A stretch of 64,000 nucleotides of DNA from a virus. Shown here one piece after another: positions 24,869 to 33,977 of this stretch (its first letter is position 1; every line of letters begins with the position of its first letter). A program made the position numbers and the translations under genes. Location: IMG/VR virus record IMGVR_UViG_3300035182_002586, positions 363,585 through 427,584 of that record; one strand, given 5' to 3'. Under the pieces are notes generated by a model. The model was given only the letters and a program-made list of their open reading frames with translations. It had not been told where the DNA came from and searched no databases.

Positions 24869-26644
24869 CTACTGGACCACGAAGAAGTTGATGTGGTCGT
24901 TCTTGTTGATGGTCGCGTACGGTGTGATCTGCGTCGTGCTCGTCTCGGCATAGTCGTCGCCGTTGACCACCGAGCCAGGGTCGCGGAGGATACCGCGCCA
25001 GAAGACCCAGAGGTTGCGGCCGTTGTTGGTGCCGTCGATCGTGTACGTTGCGGCGCCCGGGAGCGTGATCGCCACGTTGGCCGGGGCCGCTGCGGCGAGG
25101 CGGGTGATGTAGCGAACGACGCTCGCTGCCGAAATGGCGTTCGAGAGCGCCTGGAGCGACGCCGTGATCGTCTGGCCGTTCGTGAGTACGCCGAGGGGCG
25201 AGTACGTCCGGTTGCCGATCTGCGCGTTGAGGGCGTTGAGGGCCGACACCACCGTGTCCCCAGCGCCGCCGGGGAGGGTGAAGAAGACGAAGTTCGCGCC
25301 CGTGTTCGTGAGGTACGTCGAGAGGTTCGTCGTACCGTCCGCCCAACCCCCCGTGCTCTGGAGGTCGATGATGTCCTGGCGAAGGTCCGCGTCACCGACG
25401 AGGCCCGAGGCCATCGGGAAGCGGAAGGCGTTCTGGTCGAGCTGGTCGAGGCGCTGGTTGTAGCCGTACGTCAGGTTGACGAACGTGGGCTGCGTCTTGG
25501 TGTACTGCGTCCAGGTGACCGAGGCAGTCGGGCCTTCCGCGACGGCTGCACGGTTCTGGACAGTGACGGCCGTACCCGACTGCACTGAGAGGATGACGAA
25601 CGTTCCGTCGTTCGCCGGGTTCGCCGAACCCGAAATCGTGAGCCAGGTGCCGACATCTGCCGGCGTCGCGAAACCGCCCGCCGTGAGACCTGTGAGAGCC
25701 GACGCGCCGTTCGTACCCGGGGTGACCGTGACCGACGTGGTACCGGTCTTGGCCGTCGCCGTACCCTGCTCCCACGTGTACGCCGTGGAGCTGGTCGCGA
25801 TGTTCCCGCCGTTCGGGCAGGAGTACCACTTGATCCCCACCGAGTTCGGCGAGGTCGAACCTGCGGCCTGCGTGACACCGAAGATCTTCTCGCCGATGTG
25901 GAGACCCGCAAGGACCTCCAGCTCGTTCCCCGTCACCGAGTCGGTGACCTCGACGAAGCAGGTGTTGTAGTCACCAACCCACGGGGCGGCGTCGAAGCAG
26001 GGAACGCCGGTCTCGTCCGTCGCGTCCGAGTGCTTGAGGACACCCACACCGTAGATGTTCGTGACCGTTGCTTCGACGGCCCAGTTGAACTGACCACGGC
26101 TCACCGAACGGGCGAACGAGTCGAGGGTCTTGCCCGCGATGTTCGAGAGGTTCGCCGGGACGTTCGTACCGATCGCCGTCGGACGTACGTACGTCGGGAT
26201 CGGCTGGTCGTAGTTGACGCCCTTGATCGCCTGACGATCGGTGCGCTCGAAGTTGAGGTCGTCGAGGAGCGTGTACGGCCGACGCTCGGTCCAGGTGATC
26301 GCACCGTTGTTGGGGTCCGGCACCGTACCCGGCGTCGCGTTCGCGACCTGCACGCTCGTCGCCGAGATGTAGTTCGTGATGAGGAACGTGCCGTTGCTGG
26401 TCGTGTCAGCACCGGACACCGTGAGGTAGTTCCCCACGGAGTTCGCCGTCATGCCTGTCAGACCCGTGAAGGTCGACAAGCCGCCCGCAGCGGCGGTGAT
26501 GTTCGCAACAGCACCCGTCTGGCCCGCCAACGCGGCGCCGAACCCGGATGTCTCGTCCGTCAGGGTAGCGGAGCTGGTCTGCGACGGAGACCCCGCGATG
26601 TCGAGAAGCTGATCGATGGCGTTGAAACGGGGAAACTGGGGCAT
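24869..26644 (-). CDS. Large virion structural protein
   Basis: 591 residues with AAGGAG upstream. The base fold is interrupted by two copies of a beta module of the form G-x-W/Y-L-T-(I/V)-S-G...N-G-T-F...V-x-V...W-T (about residues 70-115 and 330-375), also found in the 23398 protein. The conserved C-terminal third includes LVGDADLRQDIIDLQSTGGW and NINKNDHINFFVV-like strands. It is one of the largest proteins of the virion run, probably a major tail or surface component. Confidence 0.68.
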   Translation of the reverse strand: MPQFPRFNAIDQLLDIAGSPSQTSSATLTDETSGFGAALAGQTGAVANITAAAGGLSTFTGLTGMTANSVGNYLTVSGADTTSNGTFLITNYISATSVQVANATPGTVPDPNNGAITWTERRPYTLLDDLNFERTDRQAIKGVNYDQPIPTYVRPTAIGTNVPANLSNIAGKTLDSFARSVSRGQFNWAVEATVTNIYGVGVLKHSDATDETGVPCFDAAPWVGDYNTCFVEVTDSVTGNELEVLAGLHIGEKIFGVTQAAGSTSPNSVGIKWYSCPNGGNIATSSTAYTWEQGTATAKTGTTSVTVTPGTNGASALTGLTAGGFATPADVGTWLTISGSANPANDGTFVILSVQSGTAVTVQNRAAVAEGPTASVTWTQYTKTQPTFVNLTYGYNQRLDQLDQNAFRFPMASGLVGDADLRQDIIDLQSTGGWADGTTNLSTYLTNTGANFVFFTLPGGAGDTVVSALNALNAQIGNRTYSPLGVLTNGQTITASLQALSNAISAASVVRYITRLAAAAPANVAITLPGAATYTIDGTNNGRNLWVFWRGILRDPGSVVNGDDYAETSTTQITPYATINKNDHINFFVVQ

Positions 26645-26659
26645 CTCGGACTCCTTGGG

Positions 26660-27175
26660 CTACGGAAGCACCTGGTAGTTCGCCACCAGGACCGAGCCCC
26701 CTACTGGGGCAAAGCTCAAAAGGTTTATTGTGTCGAACCCTGAGATCGAGCCCGTGACGTAGTAGTCGCCGTCTCGCGGGTCAGCAGTGGCGCTCTGCGC
26801 GAGCCGTCTGCCGTTGTGGAACACCTCTACGGTCTTCCCGGTGGGCAAGTCGTGGACGAAGTAGTCGGGCGTCGTGAACGTCCGATTCAGCCCGTTTCGA
26901 GCACCTAGAAGAGAGATCCCGATCTTCGAGTGGGCAAGCCCGGAGATCCCCGTGAGGTCATAGAGACTCGGAATCCCCGTGGATCGGAAGTCGTCGAACC
27001 ACCGGCCCGGGTGGTCCCCGAAGATGATCTGCTTGACCTGGCTGAGGATGTAGCTCTGGAGGTCTTCCTGCGTGACCGACACGATCTCCGCGAGCTTGAT
27101 CTGCCCGGGCGTGTGCTGGTCCTGCCGCACGTCTGCGACTCGGATTTGCTTGTATCGGAGGCGCGTCTGCGACAT
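26660..27175 (-). CDS. Virion protein with 'GFDTI' domain
   Basis: 171 residues. The N-terminal half is helical (VTQEDLQSYILSQVKQIIFG). The C-terminal ~75 residues (FTTPDYFVHDLP ... VEVFHNGRRL ... GFDTINLLSFAP ... LVANYQVLP) match the whole C-terminal part of the next gene, so the two are paralogues. This domain is common in small phage baseplate or fibre proteins. Structural role inferred. Confidence 0.64.
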   Translation of the reverse strand: MSQTRLRYKQIRVADVRQDQHTPGQIKLAEIVSVTQEDLQSYILSQVKQIIFGDHPGRWFDDFRSTGIPSLYDLTGISGLAHSKIGISLLGARNGLNRTFTTPDYFVHDLPTGKTVEVFHNGRRLAQSATADPRDGDYYVTGSISGFDTINLLSFAPVGGSVLVANYQVLP

Positions 27176-27193
27176 GGCCTACCCCTGTCCGCC

Positions 27194-27511
27194 CTACGCG
27201 AGGACGTAATCCGCGACGAGGTGGTCGTCAGGGTAGGGTGCCATGGTGACGGTGATTGTATCGAATCCCGTTCCGGGGCCCCCGCTCTCCGACACCATGT
27301 AGTCGTCGAGGAGGGTCAGACGGACGCCATTGTAGTAGACCGTGACATCCAAGAAGGGCAGGTTGTGGGCGAATTTGTCCGTACCCGGTGTGTGGAACAC
27401 CAGATTCGTGCCGTCTTTCACACCAGAGAGGTTCTGCGCGGTGCGGAACCGACTGATCTGAATGAAGCGGGCTTGAAGCGATGAGAGTGAGAGGCCGTTG
27501 AGAAGGTACAC
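27194..27511 (-). CDS. Virion protein with 'GFDTI' domain (paralogue)
   Basis: 105 residues, nearly all corresponding to the C-terminal domain of the 26660 protein: VFHTPGTDKFAHNLP, VTVYYNGVRLTLLDDY, GFDTITVTMAP, LVADYVLA. It lies 18 bp from its paralogue. Probably a small beta-rich virion subunit. Confidence 0.66.
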   Translation of the reverse strand: MYLLNGLSLSSLQARFIQISRFRTAQNLSGVKDGTNLVFHTPGTDKFAHNLPFLDVTVYYNGVRLTLLDDYMVSESGGPGTGFDTITVTMAPYPDDHLVADYVLA

Positions 27512-27555
27512 TCACACCCACCCTCCTCCCGTGGGAACGTGAGGGAGCCAGGCCC

Positions 27556-28191
27556 TCACTTGGGGAAGGCGCGAGTAGAGGTCATCGAGAAGGTCGTGGG
27601 TCCGCCACTACCTCGGACGAAGATGCTCCCCTGCGTTGCGACGAACGAGAGGAACTGGCCGACTTCGCCTGCGGGGAAGTGCGTCTCCGCACCCCCAAGC
27701 TCCGTCGAGACGAGAAGGGGGTTCGCTCCGTCGACGTGCACACGCATGTCGAACATGAGTGTGGGGAGGTCGATCTGGAGCGCGAGGTCCGCAGATACGA
27801 CATCCGGTGCCGTCCCTGCGATGGTTACGACCCCGACACCGTGATTCGCCTCGTCGGGGAGGAGAAGCGTCGGCGGGCTCACGTACGTCTCGACGGCACC
27901 GTCGAAGCGTGCGAGCTGGAGCCACATGCTCTTCGTGTCGGAGGCGATGCCGTACGCGGGGTTCGTCGGGTCGAAGATGATCCGAACGTTGTTCCCGTAC
28001 ATCACCGCGACCGTCGCCTGATTGATCTGCGGGTCGAGGTAGCCCGTGGCGGGCGCTGCGATGATCGTGTTAAACACCCCGTCGAAGTTGGTGGCGTACT
28101 TGAGGCGGTACTCCGCCGTCCCGTACACGAAGGGGGTGATGATGTCGACGTGCTTGGGACGGCGACGGATGGTCGAGAATTGGCGGCTCAC
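27556..28191 (-). CDS. Virion structural protein
   Basis: 211 residues. It starts with a basic N-terminus (STIRRRPKHVDIITPF) and continues as a beta-rich protein with few helices (YRLKYATNFDGVFNTII, LQIDLPTLMFDMRVHVDG). Its start overlaps the end of the zinc-ribbon gene. A tail or baseplate role is inferred from context only. Confidence 0.63.
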   Translation of the reverse strand: MSRQFSTIRRRPKHVDIITPFVYGTAEYRLKYATNFDGVFNTIIAAPATGYLDPQINQATVAVMYGNNVRIIFDPTNPAYGIASDTKSMWLQLARFDGAVETYVSPPTLLLPDEANHGVGVVTIAGTAPDVVSADLALQIDLPTLMFDMRVHVDGANPLLVSTELGGAETHFPAGEVGQFLSFVATQGSIFVRGSGGPTTFSMTSTRAFPK

Positions 28192-28595
28192 GTGTTCTGC
28201 TCCTGGCTGACGAGGGGTTCGTAGGTGATGGCCGAGACTTCACCGCCCTTGTCCCGGGCGACTTCCTGGGCATCCTTCCAGGTGGGAGCTTCGATGCCGT
28301 CGTAGTTCGGAACGAGCTTCGGCTTGAACACGTTGTCCCGTTCCCGCTGCGCCATCGTCGTTGCCCGACGCGCGCGGTACTTGTTCTCCTTGCCCGCCTT
28401 CGAGGCCCAGCCGCCGCTCTCCCCGTCCTTCATGACGAAGCCCAAGATACCGGGAGCGAACTCGATCACGGACTTGCCGCCGCACTCGCATTCGACCGCC
28501 ATCGCACCGCTCTTCACCGAGTCGTACTCAGCAAATGTCAGGCGAACGTCGCGGGTTTCTTTGCACGTGGTACAGCGGGTCGCATAGTTCGGCAT
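28188..28595 (-). CDS. Zinc-ribbon protein (FmdB-like)
   Basis: 135 residues. The N-terminus has CTTCKETRDV and, 30 residues later, VECECGGK, giving a C-x2-C ... C-x-C zinc ribbon like the FmdB family of small regulators and phage structural zinc proteins. The middle is basic (KYRARRATTMAQRERDN). It lies between virion genes. Confidence 0.63.
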   Translation of the reverse strand: MPNYATRCTTCKETRDVRLTFAEYDSVKSGAMAVECECGGKSVIEFAPGILGFVMKDGESGGWASKAGKENKYRARRATTMAQRERDNVFKPKLVPNYDGIEAPTWKDAQEVARDKGGEVSAITYEPLVSQEQNT

Positions 28596-28608
28596 TTGAT
28601 CCCTTCTT

Positions 28609-29715
28609 TCATCCCGTAACCCCGATCGAGAGCATCGCCGTTGCGAGGTCCTCGGTCGGCGTCCACGTCTGTGGCCAAGGAGTACCCTCAGCTCGAATCT
28701 GGTACGCGCCAGCTCCCTCGGGGTCTCCCACTGCCCTCACGTAGAGGCCGGCGGTCCGGTGCCCCGTCTCGAAGCTCCTGAGAGCTTCGGTTGCCACGCA
28801 GATGGCAGAAGCGCGCTTCACAAGGGCGTAGAGGTCGACCTCCTCGCCCGCTTTCTTCACCTTCCCCTTGGCCTTGGGCTTCGGAAGCTCCCAAGAACGC
28901 AGAGAGGACATGGTAGCCGCCACGTGCTTGCACACGTGGTTGATGCCCCGAGGATCCTTCACGACCGGCACGGAGGCCGTTCCGCGAGGCTTGCCGTCCA
29001 GGTACTCTTCCCGCTGCGCGTGGTGCTCGCTTCCGAGCCACTGCCACGCATTGCAGGAACACGAGAAGAGGAGGTCCATCTTCGTGATCTTCGTGACGTT
29101 CCCCTTGCGAACGGCCTTGACCTTGACGGCCTTCGGCCCGTTCCCGCAGTCCACGGAGAAGATCCAACGAAGGTTGGGGATGTCGGCCCGCTTCATCGTG
29201 GCCGAACACGTGGCCGCACGCTGCACCGTCTTGGGGTTGAGCCCCGAGAGGATGTCGTCGATCTTGGCCGCCACCTTCACGTCACTGTTAGCCCGAACGA
29301 GCAGCTCCGGTGCGTGAGCGAGCTTGAAGAGTGCCGCGACAAACTCAGCCGACGCGTTGTGCGCGTTGGGGATGCCGTCTCGGTACGGGTACTTCGTGAT
29401 GGAGTCGTCGTCATCACGTGGGCCCGGTACACCGATGGACGGCTTGAACTGCTCGTGGTGCCGCTCATCGTCCTTGGGGTCGTTCTGCGGCTTGGCCCGG
29501 TCGTCGGGGCCGTCCACCCGGTAGATGGAGCCCTCCTCGGCCTTGTCGAACTCGCGGATGTCGTCGACTTCTTTATCGAAGGTCGACGTTCCTGGGATAC
29601 TCCTATCCAGAGAGAGGCCCTTGTCGGAGGGGCCCGTGCCGGGAAGGCCCGACTCCGCGAGGATAGACTGAGAGCACACCCGTCCACACGCAGGACGTGG
29701 AGTTAGGGGTTGCAT
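28609..29715 (-). CDS. Protein with SWIM-type zinc finger
   Basis: 368 residues, with an acidic N-terminal third. Residues 219-264 match a SWIM finger: C-S-C (219-221), a 40-residue gap, then V-C-K-H (261-264). SWIM domains bind DNA or proteins and occur in several large phages. Its start overlaps the GIY-YIG gene end by 13 bp, so the nuclease may have inserted at the edge of this gene and altered its N-terminus. Confidence 0.63.
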   Translation of the reverse strand: MQPLTPRPACGRVCSQSILAESGLPGTGPSDKGLSLDRSIPGTSTFDKEVDDIREFDKAEEGSIYRVDGPDDRAKPQNDPKDDERHHEQFKPSIGVPGPRDDDDSITKYPYRDGIPNAHNASAEFVAALFKLAHAPELLVRANSDVKVAAKIDDILSGLNPKTVQRAATCSATMKRADIPNLRWIFSVDCGNGPKAVKVKAVRKGNVTKITKMDLLFSCSCNAWQWLGSEHHAQREEYLDGKPRGTASVPVVKDPRGINHVCKHVAATMSSLRSWELPKPKAKGKVKKAGEEVDLYALVKRASAICVATEALRSFETGHRTAGLYVRAVGDPEGAGAYQIRAEGTPWPQTWTPTEDLATAMLSIGVTG

Positions 29716-30515
29716 AGTGCCCCTTTCTTTTTCCGAGCACGTGACCTGCGGGCGCTATCCCTGTTGCGGATCCTACGGTCGAGTTCCTCTGCCGAGTAAA
29801 GAGCGTCCCTCGCCGCTGTCTTCGCAGCCATAGCAGCCCGGCCCTTTACCAGGTTACCCTTAACTGCATCACGCCACACCGTGTTGGACGCCCTCTTGAG
29901 CATCCTCCCCTGGTGTGCTTCCTGCCATGCGGGGTCTGCCGAGCGCTTATGCATAGCCTCCGCATGTGCTCTTTGGTACGCAGGGTCCTTCGCCTTATCT
30001 CGGTTGAATCTCGTGACTGCTGCCAGCCACTCGGGGTTAGTAGCCAGTTTGCGAGCTGACTCGGTTTGATGCGCCCGCACAAGAGGGTCGGCTGCTCTCC
30101 TAGCCGCCGCTTCGGCGGTATGCTTCAACCACTCCGGGCTTGCGGAACGTTTTCGGGCACCCTCCAACATCCGTTCATACACCCCAGGCACTTGAAGGTC
30201 CACTCCGTCGCCCCCACTTGTGAGGTTGTACCCCAAGGGGGAGGCACTCTTGTACGCAGCGATGTAGCGGATTTCCGCTTCCATCAAGTCAGCATGTGCG
30301 CCCTTTACGGTCTCGACTCTCTCGATCGTAAAGTTCACGGCACCGTACTTACGAATCGCTGCGTGCAGTGCGAGAGGACTACCTTTCTTCGCGGCACTGA
30401 GGTGTTGGACCCACCTGTGTTTCAGGGTGGCTTTCGTGCAGCCCACGTACAATTTCCCGTTCACGAGATTCGTGACGAGATAGACGTAGCCTGCGATAGC
30501 AACCTCTTGTTCCAC
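29703..30515 (-). CDS. GIY-YIG homing endonuclease
   Basis: 270 residues. The N-terminal ~95 residues are a GIY-YIG catalytic domain: GYVYLVTN (9-16), NGKLYVG (19-25), a basic HRW (33-35), and a Glu in LMEAEIRYIAAY. The rest is very basic with repeated ARKRSASPEWLKH-like units, typical of homing-nuclease DNA-binding repeats. It is free-standing between virion genes. Confidence 0.83.
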   Translation of the reverse strand: MEQEVAIAGYVYLVTNLVNGKLYVGCTKATLKHRWVQHLSAAKKGSPLALHAAIRKYGAVNFTIERVETVKGAHADLMEAEIRYIAAYKSASPLGYNLTSGGDGVDLQVPGVYERMLEGARKRSASPEWLKHTAEAAARRAADPLVRAHQTESARKLATNPEWLAAVTRFNRDKAKDPAYQRAHAEAMHKRSADPAWQEAHQGRMLKRASNTVWRDAVKGNLVKGRAAMAAKTAARDALYSAEELDRRIRNRDSARRSRARKKKGALCNP

Positions 30516-30537
30516 GGGGGTCCTTTCACCACAGTTC

Positions 30538-30840
30538 CTAGTGCTTGCCCTTGACTACATCCTTATTTTTCTCCCAGTGGTCAGCGATCTCTTCGAGCTG
30601 ATCCTTGGTGAGCGAGGGATTCGACTCCTTGAACCCCTTCATGACCTCTTCGCGGGAGTTCGCCTGGAGCGGGCCCATCGCCTGAACGGCTTCCTGCGCC
30701 GTCTCGGAGAGGGCCATCTTCACGCGATGGAGTGCGGCGACGACGACGTGCTTGTTCGGCTTTGCTTCCGTCTCGACGTACGCGAGGATGTCACGGAGCG
30801 ACTGAGCGATGAAGTTCTTGGAGGCGATCTTGAGCGGCAT
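30538..30840 (-). CDS. Small protein with duplicated helical domain
   Basis: 100 residues from ATG 30840. Its end carries ANSREEVMKGFKESNPSLT...IADHWEKNKDVVKGK, almost the same as a segment in the 432-residue neighbour at 30855, so one is derived from part of the other. The N-terminal half is helical. Function unknown; perhaps a virion or scaffold-like protein. Confidence 0.66.
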   Translation of the reverse strand: MPLKIASKNFIAQSLRDILAYVETEAKPNKHVVVAALHRVKMALSETAQEAVQAMGPLQANSREEVMKGFKESNPSLTKDQLEEIADHWEKNKDVVKGKH

Positions 30841-30854
30841 GTTCGTGGGTCTCC

Positions 30855-32153
30855 TCAGAGAGTCGAGAGGGTCTTCTTGGCGGCGTTCTGGAGCAGCTCT
30901 CCGGCGTACTTGAGAGACGACGCCGACGAGGGGAGCCCACAAGAGTGCAGAGCCTCTCCGAGCCCCTGCACCCCACTTGCGAGCATCATCAGGGCGACGG
31001 GCTTGTTCACCCCGAGCATCCGGCCACCGTTGACCAGAGACGAAGCTGCATCGATGACGGCAGCCGACGCCTTCTTGTCGGCCTCCTCGTCCTGTGCACT
31101 CTCGTGGTGGCTGCCCTCGACCTGCTCGGCGTGGTGGGAAGAGAGCTTGGAGAGGAGCTTCTTCTTGTTCTCGATGACGGCCGACAGACCCTTCTCGACG
31201 TCCTTGGCGCCATCCAGGGTGAGGTTCTCGACCTTCTCACCCTTCTCCAGCTTGGCGATGTCCTTCTTGATCTTCACCAAGTCCGACTCGTCCTTCTTGA
31301 GACCGGATTCGATGTCGGCCTTCACCGCGGCCGACTTGTCCTTCACGACGGACTTGTTCTTCTCCCACTCGTCCGCGATGCGCTTGAGCTGTTCCTCGGT
31401 GAGGTCCGGGTTCGACTCCTTGAAGCCCTTCATGACCTCTTCGCGGGAGTTCGCCTGCTGCATGACGGCGACGGCGCTCTGCGAGGCCGTGGGCTGAACC
31501 GAGTCCGCGAGGAACGATCGGAGGGACTTGGCGATCTCGATCCGGCTCGGGTTGGTGCGGGTCTCGACACTCGCAGCCAGCTCGCGCAGACGGTCCGAGG
31601 CGCTCACCTTCGAGCCTGCCGTCCGGCCCCCACGCTCCAGAGACGCGAGAAGGACCATCACGTCCTCGACGGGAACCCGGCCCGTAGCATCCGACACGTC
31701 CGCGATGCGGCGGATCTCCGCAGCCGCCTGCTTGGCGTTCGACACCCCACCACCAGACCGACGCTGGAGGTAGCGGACGCGTGCATCTTGAAGGACCGTC
31801 TCCAGCTCCTCGACCTTTTCGGGCTTGAGATTCTGCTTGATCTCTTCGTAGTCCATGCGGGCAGCGGACATCGCCGCTGCGTCCAGGGCCTTCTCCAGCT
31901 TGAAGAGGGCGTCCGGGATGCCCTGGATCAGGTGCGCAGCGACCTCGAAGAAGTGGTCCCGATGGGTGGACTTCTCCACGAGTTGCTGTGCCTCGGACAC
32001 GTACTTCTTGAGTTGCGCACAGCGGAGCCGTGCATCCCCCAGCTCCTCCAGGAGGTACACGGCGATGCCAGCCGCCGTTTTCGCGGGACTGGCATCGCCA
32101 GCGGTCGCAACCTTCGTCGTCGTATTGCAGCGATCGTCGAGCGGCTTTTCCAC
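30855..32153 (-). CDS. Helical coiled-coil virion-associated protein
   Basis: 432 residues. The GTG at 32153 has GGGAGA 8 nt upstream; no good ATG lies nearby. It is mainly helical and charged, with a long coiled-coil middle (KKDESDLVKIKKDIAKLEKG). It shares ANSREEVMKGFKESNP with the smaller next gene. There is a hydrophobic helix near the C-terminus (VALMMLASGVQGLGEAL). No family is recognised. Confidence 0.64.
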   Translation of the reverse strand: MEKPLDDRCNTTTKVATAGDASPAKTAAGIAVYLLEELGDARLRCAQLKKYVSEAQQLVEKSTHRDHFFEVAAHLIQGIPDALFKLEKALDAAAMSAARMDYEEIKQNLKPEKVEELETVLQDARVRYLQRRSGGGVSNAKQAAAEIRRIADVSDATGRVPVEDVMVLLASLERGGRTAGSKVSASDRLRELAASVETRTNPSRIEIAKSLRSFLADSVQPTASQSAVAVMQQANSREEVMKGFKESNPDLTEEQLKRIADEWEKNKSVVKDKSAAVKADIESGLKKDESDLVKIKKDIAKLEKGEKVENLTLDGAKDVEKGLSAVIENKKKLLSKLSSHHAEQVEGSHHESAQDEEADKKASAAVIDAASSLVNGGRMLGVNKPVALMMLASGVQGLGEALHSCGLPSSASSLKYAGELLQNAAKKTLSTL

Positions 32154-32205
32154 GTGGTACGTCTCCCGTTCGCAGGGAGGCAGTACACAAGAGGAAACGC
32201 TACGC

Positions 32206-33426
32206 CTACGCGCCGCTCTGCGGGAAAGCGGCCGGGAACTCCTGGACGAGGAGGGGCTTGAAGTCCTCCGTCTCGGCCATGTAGATCGCCTGGATGATGT
32301 CCAGACGGTCCTCGAAGTCGAGGGAGATGCGGGCCAGCTTCTTCTTGGCGGGGGCCGCGAAGTCGTAGTTGTCGGGGACGTCCGCACAGACGCTCTTGGC
32401 GATTCCCATGCGCACAGCCGGGGAGAGCTGCATCACGTAGGCCGCCGGGGCCGGAGCGGCGGGGGCCGCCGGGGCGGCCTGCTGGCTGGCCTGACGGGGG
32501 TGTACCGAGGGCTGGAGGTCGCGCTTCGGGCCGTTCACGGAGCGGAAGCGGATCCCCTCCTGGTCGTAGGTCGACTCCACGGGCTTGCCGGTGCTGAGAC
32601 CCGCCGGGTCGGCGATCTCGGTACCCCCGCCGACGCTGTTGGCGTAGCGGATGCCCTCCTGCTGACCCGTCTTGTTCGAGGCGATGCGGTTGACGACCTG
32701 CCGGGACTCGGCCACGACCGGGGGCTCGTCGACGTACTGCGCCTTGTTCGCCGAGATGCGCGCGAGGTACTCCTCGCGCTCTTCCGGTGACATCCGCTCG
32801 ATCAGCTCGTCCCGGGTCGCCCCCTGAACGGGCTCGATCTTGAGCTTCGAGATCTGCGACTCGACCGCGCTGGCGTTGTCCGCCGAGGTGCGCGTGTGCT
32901 TCGCCTTCTCGCCGGCTGCCGTCTTGAGGGGCGCACGGTCGACCACCTGACCGTCCTGGAGTTCGACCTCCATGACGCCACGCTGCGACTTGACGAGCTG
33001 ACCCGCCTGAACGTTGCGCGGATTCACCGGGGTCTGACCCCGCACGTAGCCCGTGTTCGCGTTGCGCGTCTGCGCCGCGTGCGTCTGCGTGTTGCCGATG
33101 ACCCTCTCCTCCTCGGAGATCTCGGTCGACATCGACTGCCGGGGCTGCATCGGATTGCCGCCCTGCGTCGGATGACGCACCTGGATGTTCGCGCGCGTTG
33201 CCACCGGTCCGACGTTCTCGTCGTACTCGTCGAAGGGCATCAGCCAGCCGGCCTTCACGGCCCCACGGAGCTGCGGGCAGACGTACTCACTTCCGTCGAC
33301 CTGCGCCTTGGTCCCGTCGAAGAAGACTTCCTGACCCCTGGCCAGGTTGACGCCGGTGTTGCCCAGAGCGAAGGGGCGCGTTGCCACGAGGTGGTGGGGG
33401 TGGCCCCCCTGGTATCGCAGTTCCAT
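32206..33426 (-). CDS. Long largely disordered virion-associated protein
   Basis: 406 residues, first gene of the virion run on this strand, with AGGAGA upstream. A ~70-residue N-terminal domain (GQEVFFDGTKAQVDGSEYVC) is followed by long polar, Gln/Asn/Arg-rich low-complexity sequence. A Pro/Ala stretch and a final ~70-residue helical part (AKKKLARISLDFEDRLDIIQ) end the protein. Function unknown. Confidence 0.63.
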   Translation of the reverse strand: MELRYQGGHPHHLVATRPFALGNTGVNLARGQEVFFDGTKAQVDGSEYVCPQLRGAVKAGWLMPFDEYDENVGPVATRANIQVRHPTQGGNPMQPRQSMSTEISEEERVIGNTQTHAAQTRNANTGYVRGQTPVNPRNVQAGQLVKSQRGVMEVELQDGQVVDRAPLKTAAGEKAKHTRTSADNASAVESQISKLKIEPVQGATRDELIERMSPEEREEYLARISANKAQYVDEPPVVAESRQVVNRIASNKTGQQEGIRYANSVGGGTEIADPAGLSTGKPVESTYDQEGIRFRSVNGPKRDLQPSVHPRQASQQAAPAAPAAPAPAAYVMQLSPAVRMGIAKSVCADVPDNYDFAAPAKKKLARISLDFEDRLDIIQAIYMAETEDFKPLLVQEFPAAFPQSGA

Positions 33427-33516
33427 GTCGATCCGATCTCCTCTGGGGCAAGAGGTGGCCCCAAAGTCACGGAAAGATAAGAAGACTAGCGATCCAAAAT
33501 CACCCGCGAGGGACCC

Positions 33517-33900
33517 TCAGGGTACGGGAGGGGGAGGGGCAGCTTCCGGGAGGGCTTGTTTCAGAGCCTCCAGAGCCAACCCACAGGCTTCGGCTTCGGC
33601 GGTACGAATTGCCTTCTGCTCGTCGAGGAAGTCGACGACCTTGGCAGCCAGGGCGTCGATCGACCCCGCGTAGTCCCCCTCCCCGTCGAAGTTGTACGTG
33701 AAGGACACGTTGGGGTGCCCCTCCTCGTTGAAGCCCTCGATGCCGAAGAGGGTAGCCGTCGCCTTCCACTCGGGACCTGCCTCCGGCATCTCGACCGTCG
33801 TGCGTTCGAGCGTGAAGGCCACCTTCGGGATGACCGCTTGGGCGCTACCCCGGGCATACGTGATGAGAGCGTCGGAGATGTACGGGAGGGGATCGTTCAT
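33517..33900 (-). CDS. Small protein of unknown function
   Basis: 127 residues from ATG 33900. The first part suggests a beta-rich fold (VAFTLERTTVEMPE, WKATATLFGIEGFN, NVSFTYNFDGEG), then a helix (SIDALAAKVVDFLDEQKAI) and a Pro-rich end. It has its own GGTGTA element 10 nt upstream, and the terminator of the reductase gene lies just before that, so it is an independent transcription unit. Confidence 0.66.
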   Translation of the reverse strand: MNDPLPYISDALITYARGSAQAVIPKVAFTLERTTVEMPEAGPEWKATATLFGIEGFNEEGHPNVSFTYNFDGEGDYAGSIDALAAKVVDFLDEQKAIRTAEAEACGLALEALKQALPEAAPPPPVP

Positions 33901-33910
33901 GCCGCCCCCG

Positions 33911-33916
33911 TACACC
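33911..33916 (-). promoter_or_regulatory. GGTGTA motif after reductase terminator
   Basis: GGTGTA on the minus strand, 10 nt before ATG 33900 and 9 nt after the hairpin at 33926-33955. The order terminator, motif, start codon supports its being a promoter core. Confidence 0.5.
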
Positions 33917-33925
33917 GGAAACGAC

Positions 33926-33955
33926 GAAGGGCTCGTGGTCACCCACGAGCCCTTC
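33926..33955 (-). terminator. Perfect hairpin terminator after ribonucleotide reductase
   Basis: GAAGGGCTCGTGG, loop TCAC, CCACGAGCCCTTC: a perfect 13-bp stem, 22 bp after the reductase stop. It is followed on the minus strand by GTCGTTTCC, a weak T-rich tract. Terminator role inferred. Confidence 0.7.
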
Positions 33956-33977
33956 GCACTTGCTAGAAGCGCGCTGC

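Noticed and set aside
31410-31440. GGTTCGA-type string that could suggest a tRNA T-arm
   Set aside because: It lies in a conserved coding segment and no acceptor or anticodon stems can be drawn around it. No tRNA was found in the window.
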